From contig CALXZF010000040.1 of the NCBI GenBank assembly GCA_944393165.1, positions 1-6,778 on the forward strand: DNA of 6,778 nt, written 5' to 3'. The notes under the pieces were generated by a model, which was given only the letters and a program-made list of their open reading frames with translations, did no database searches and had not been told where the DNA came from. Numbering within the stretch: position 1 is the first letter of the stretch; each line of letters opens with the position of its first letter. Both the position numbers and the translations under genes were made by a program. Shown piece by piece: positions 5,712 through 6,778 of the stretch. Origin of the DNA: an uncultured Clostridia bacterium. GTDB lineage: Bacteria; Bacillota_A; Clostridia; TANB77; CAG-508.

Positions 5712-6778
5712 GTGGGAAGAACAAGAGATAAGAGCAGAATGTCAGGTGGAACAAAAGCGTTTATTATCATTTTAATAATTTTAATATTGGTTGCAGGAGT
5801 TCTATTTGCTCTTAAAATAGTTAAAGAAAATGGAGACACACAACTAGCCAATACCAATGCTACAGAAGTAGAAGAGGAGAAAGAGCCAACAGTTCTAGAG
5901 CCAAAGACATTGTCAGGAACTGAAAGACCAATAGCGGTTATGATAGATAATCATATAGATGCAATGCCACAAGCAGGACTTTTAGAGGCAGATATAGTTT
6001 ATGAAATTATTGTCGAGGGCGGAGAGACAAGACTTATGCTAATACTTCAAGACAAAGATTTGGATAAAATAGGACCTGTAAGAAGTGCAAGACATTATTT
6101 CTTAGATTATGCACTAGAAAATGATGCAATATATGTTCACTATGGCTGGAGCCCACAAGCACAATCAGATATCACATCACTTGGAGTAAATAATATAAAT
6201 GGAATATATGAAAGTACTGATTCATTTTGGAGAGTTCAAGACAAATATGCTCCTCATAATGCAGTAACTAGTACGGAAAATATTAGAAAAATAGCAGACA
6301 GAAAAGGATACAGAGTAGATACAAATCAAGACCCAGTCTTAAATTATGTTGTGGCAGAAGTGAATCTTGAAGAAGGAAAAACAGCAGATACTGTAACAAT
6401 ACCATATTCATATGCTAATACTGTAACATATGAGTATGACGAGGATCTTCAAGAATATGTTCGTTATTCAAGAGGAGAAAAACAAGTTGACTGGGATTCT
6501 GGAAAAACAGTAACAACTAAAAACATTATTATAGAAAAAGTTGAGAATTGGACATTAAATGACGGAACTAATAAAGGAAGACAAACGATTGATAATATTA
6601 AAGAAGTGGACGGATATTATATAACAAATGGAAAAGTTATAGATATCACTTGTACAAAAACATCTAGAGCTGGCCAAACAGTATATAGAGATTTAGAAGG
6701 AAATGAAATAAATGTAAACGACGGAAAAACATTTATACAAATTTGTCCAGAAGATGCGGAAATTACTTTTAATGATGA
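5712..6778 (+). CDS. DUF3048 (YerB-like) membrane-anchored extracellular protein, 3' end missing
   Basis: The frame runs from the GTG at 5712 to the window edge without a stop (355 codons). Residues 16-37 form one membrane segment after a basic N-terminus (MGRTRDKSR). A spacer of about 30 residues with a Glu-rich patch leads to the DUF3048 domain at about 71: ERPIAVMIDNH, LLEADIVYEIIVEGGETRLM, KIGPVRSARHYFLDYA and YVHYGWSPQA, all typical of the family. The C-terminal DUF3048 subdomain is seen near the end (GKTFIQICPEDAEITF), so probably only a few residues are missing. Bacillus YerB is a lipoprotein of unknown function; this one has no lipobox Cys and is held by a transmembrane helix instead. 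A TAA directly precedes the GTG (5709-5711), so no earlier in-frame start exists. AAAGGG at 5695-5700 is 11 bases upstream, slightly far. The ATG at 5739 is an alternative start, but lacks a ribosome binding site. Confidence 0.86.
   Translation, partial: MGRTRDKSRMSGGTKAFIIILIILILVAGVLFALKIVKENGDTQLANTNATEVEEEKEPTVLEPKTLSGTERPIAVMIDNHIDAMPQAGLLEADIVYEIIVEGGETRLMLILQDKDLDKIGPVRSARHYFLDYALENDAIYVHYGWSPQAQSDITSLGVNNINGIYESTDSFWRVQDKYAPHNAVTSTENIRKIADRKGYRVDTNQDPVLNYVVAEVNLEEGKTADTVTIPYSYANTVTYEYDEDLQEYVRYSRGEKQVDWDSGKTVTTKNIIIEKVENWTLNDGTNKGRQTIDNIKEVDGYYITNGKVIDITCTKTSRAGQTVYRDLEGNEINVNDGKTFIQICPEDAEITFND

Noticed and set aside
5612..5857. 81-codon - strand open frame before and in the DUF3048 gene
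   Set aside because: It overlaps the N-terminus of a well-supported + strand gene and shows no domain or ribosome binding site.

Overview
The window is AT-rich Firmicute DNA with A/T-ending codons, AGGAGG-type ribosome binding sites and several sporulation genes (a PdaA-type cortex deacetylase, YqfC, YqfD). This points to a low-GC, endospore-forming member of the Clostridia or a relative. The species cannot be named from the sequence. All genes supported here lie on the + strand.

Layout. Positions 1-257 hold the 3' end of a RelE/ParE-type toxin gene, closed by a good intrinsic terminator at 305-332. After a short AT-rich gap comes pdaA (466-1281). A GC-rich 136-bp palindromic element (1285-1420) separates it from yqfC (GTG start at 1439) and yqfD (TTG start at 1720), which are tightly packed. 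The element has 30-bp perfectly matched outer arms and looks like a REP/BIME or MITE. Next is a 406-codon gene for a soluble, lysine/glutamate-rich protein I do not recognise (2943-4163). It lies where phoH and pgpH often lie in Firmicutes. A 70-nt imperfect inverted repeat (4170-4239) precedes a long reading frame (4286-5599) that encodes YbeY, a DgkA-type lipid kinase and a PAP2-like membrane domain in one polypeptide. The window ends inside a membrane-anchored DUF3048 (YerB-like) gene (5712-6778, 3' end missing).

How the genes fit together. The yqfC-yqfD-...-ybeY-dgkA order follows the conserved Firmicute cluster yqfC-yqfD-phoH-pgpH-ybeY-dgkA, with phoH and pgpH replaced by an unknown gene. 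YqfC/YqfD and PdaA are linked to spore formation, and DgkA/PAP2 activities to undecaprenyl lipid carrier recycling. YbeY acts in ribosomal RNA maturation. The toxin fragment is a separate unit.

Most notable points: the palindromic element whose 3' base touches the yqfC ribosome binding site; the YbeY-DgkA-PAP2 fusion with no internal start codon at the junction; the loss of the PAP2 'SGH' histidine (SGF here); and the unknown gene in the phoH slot.
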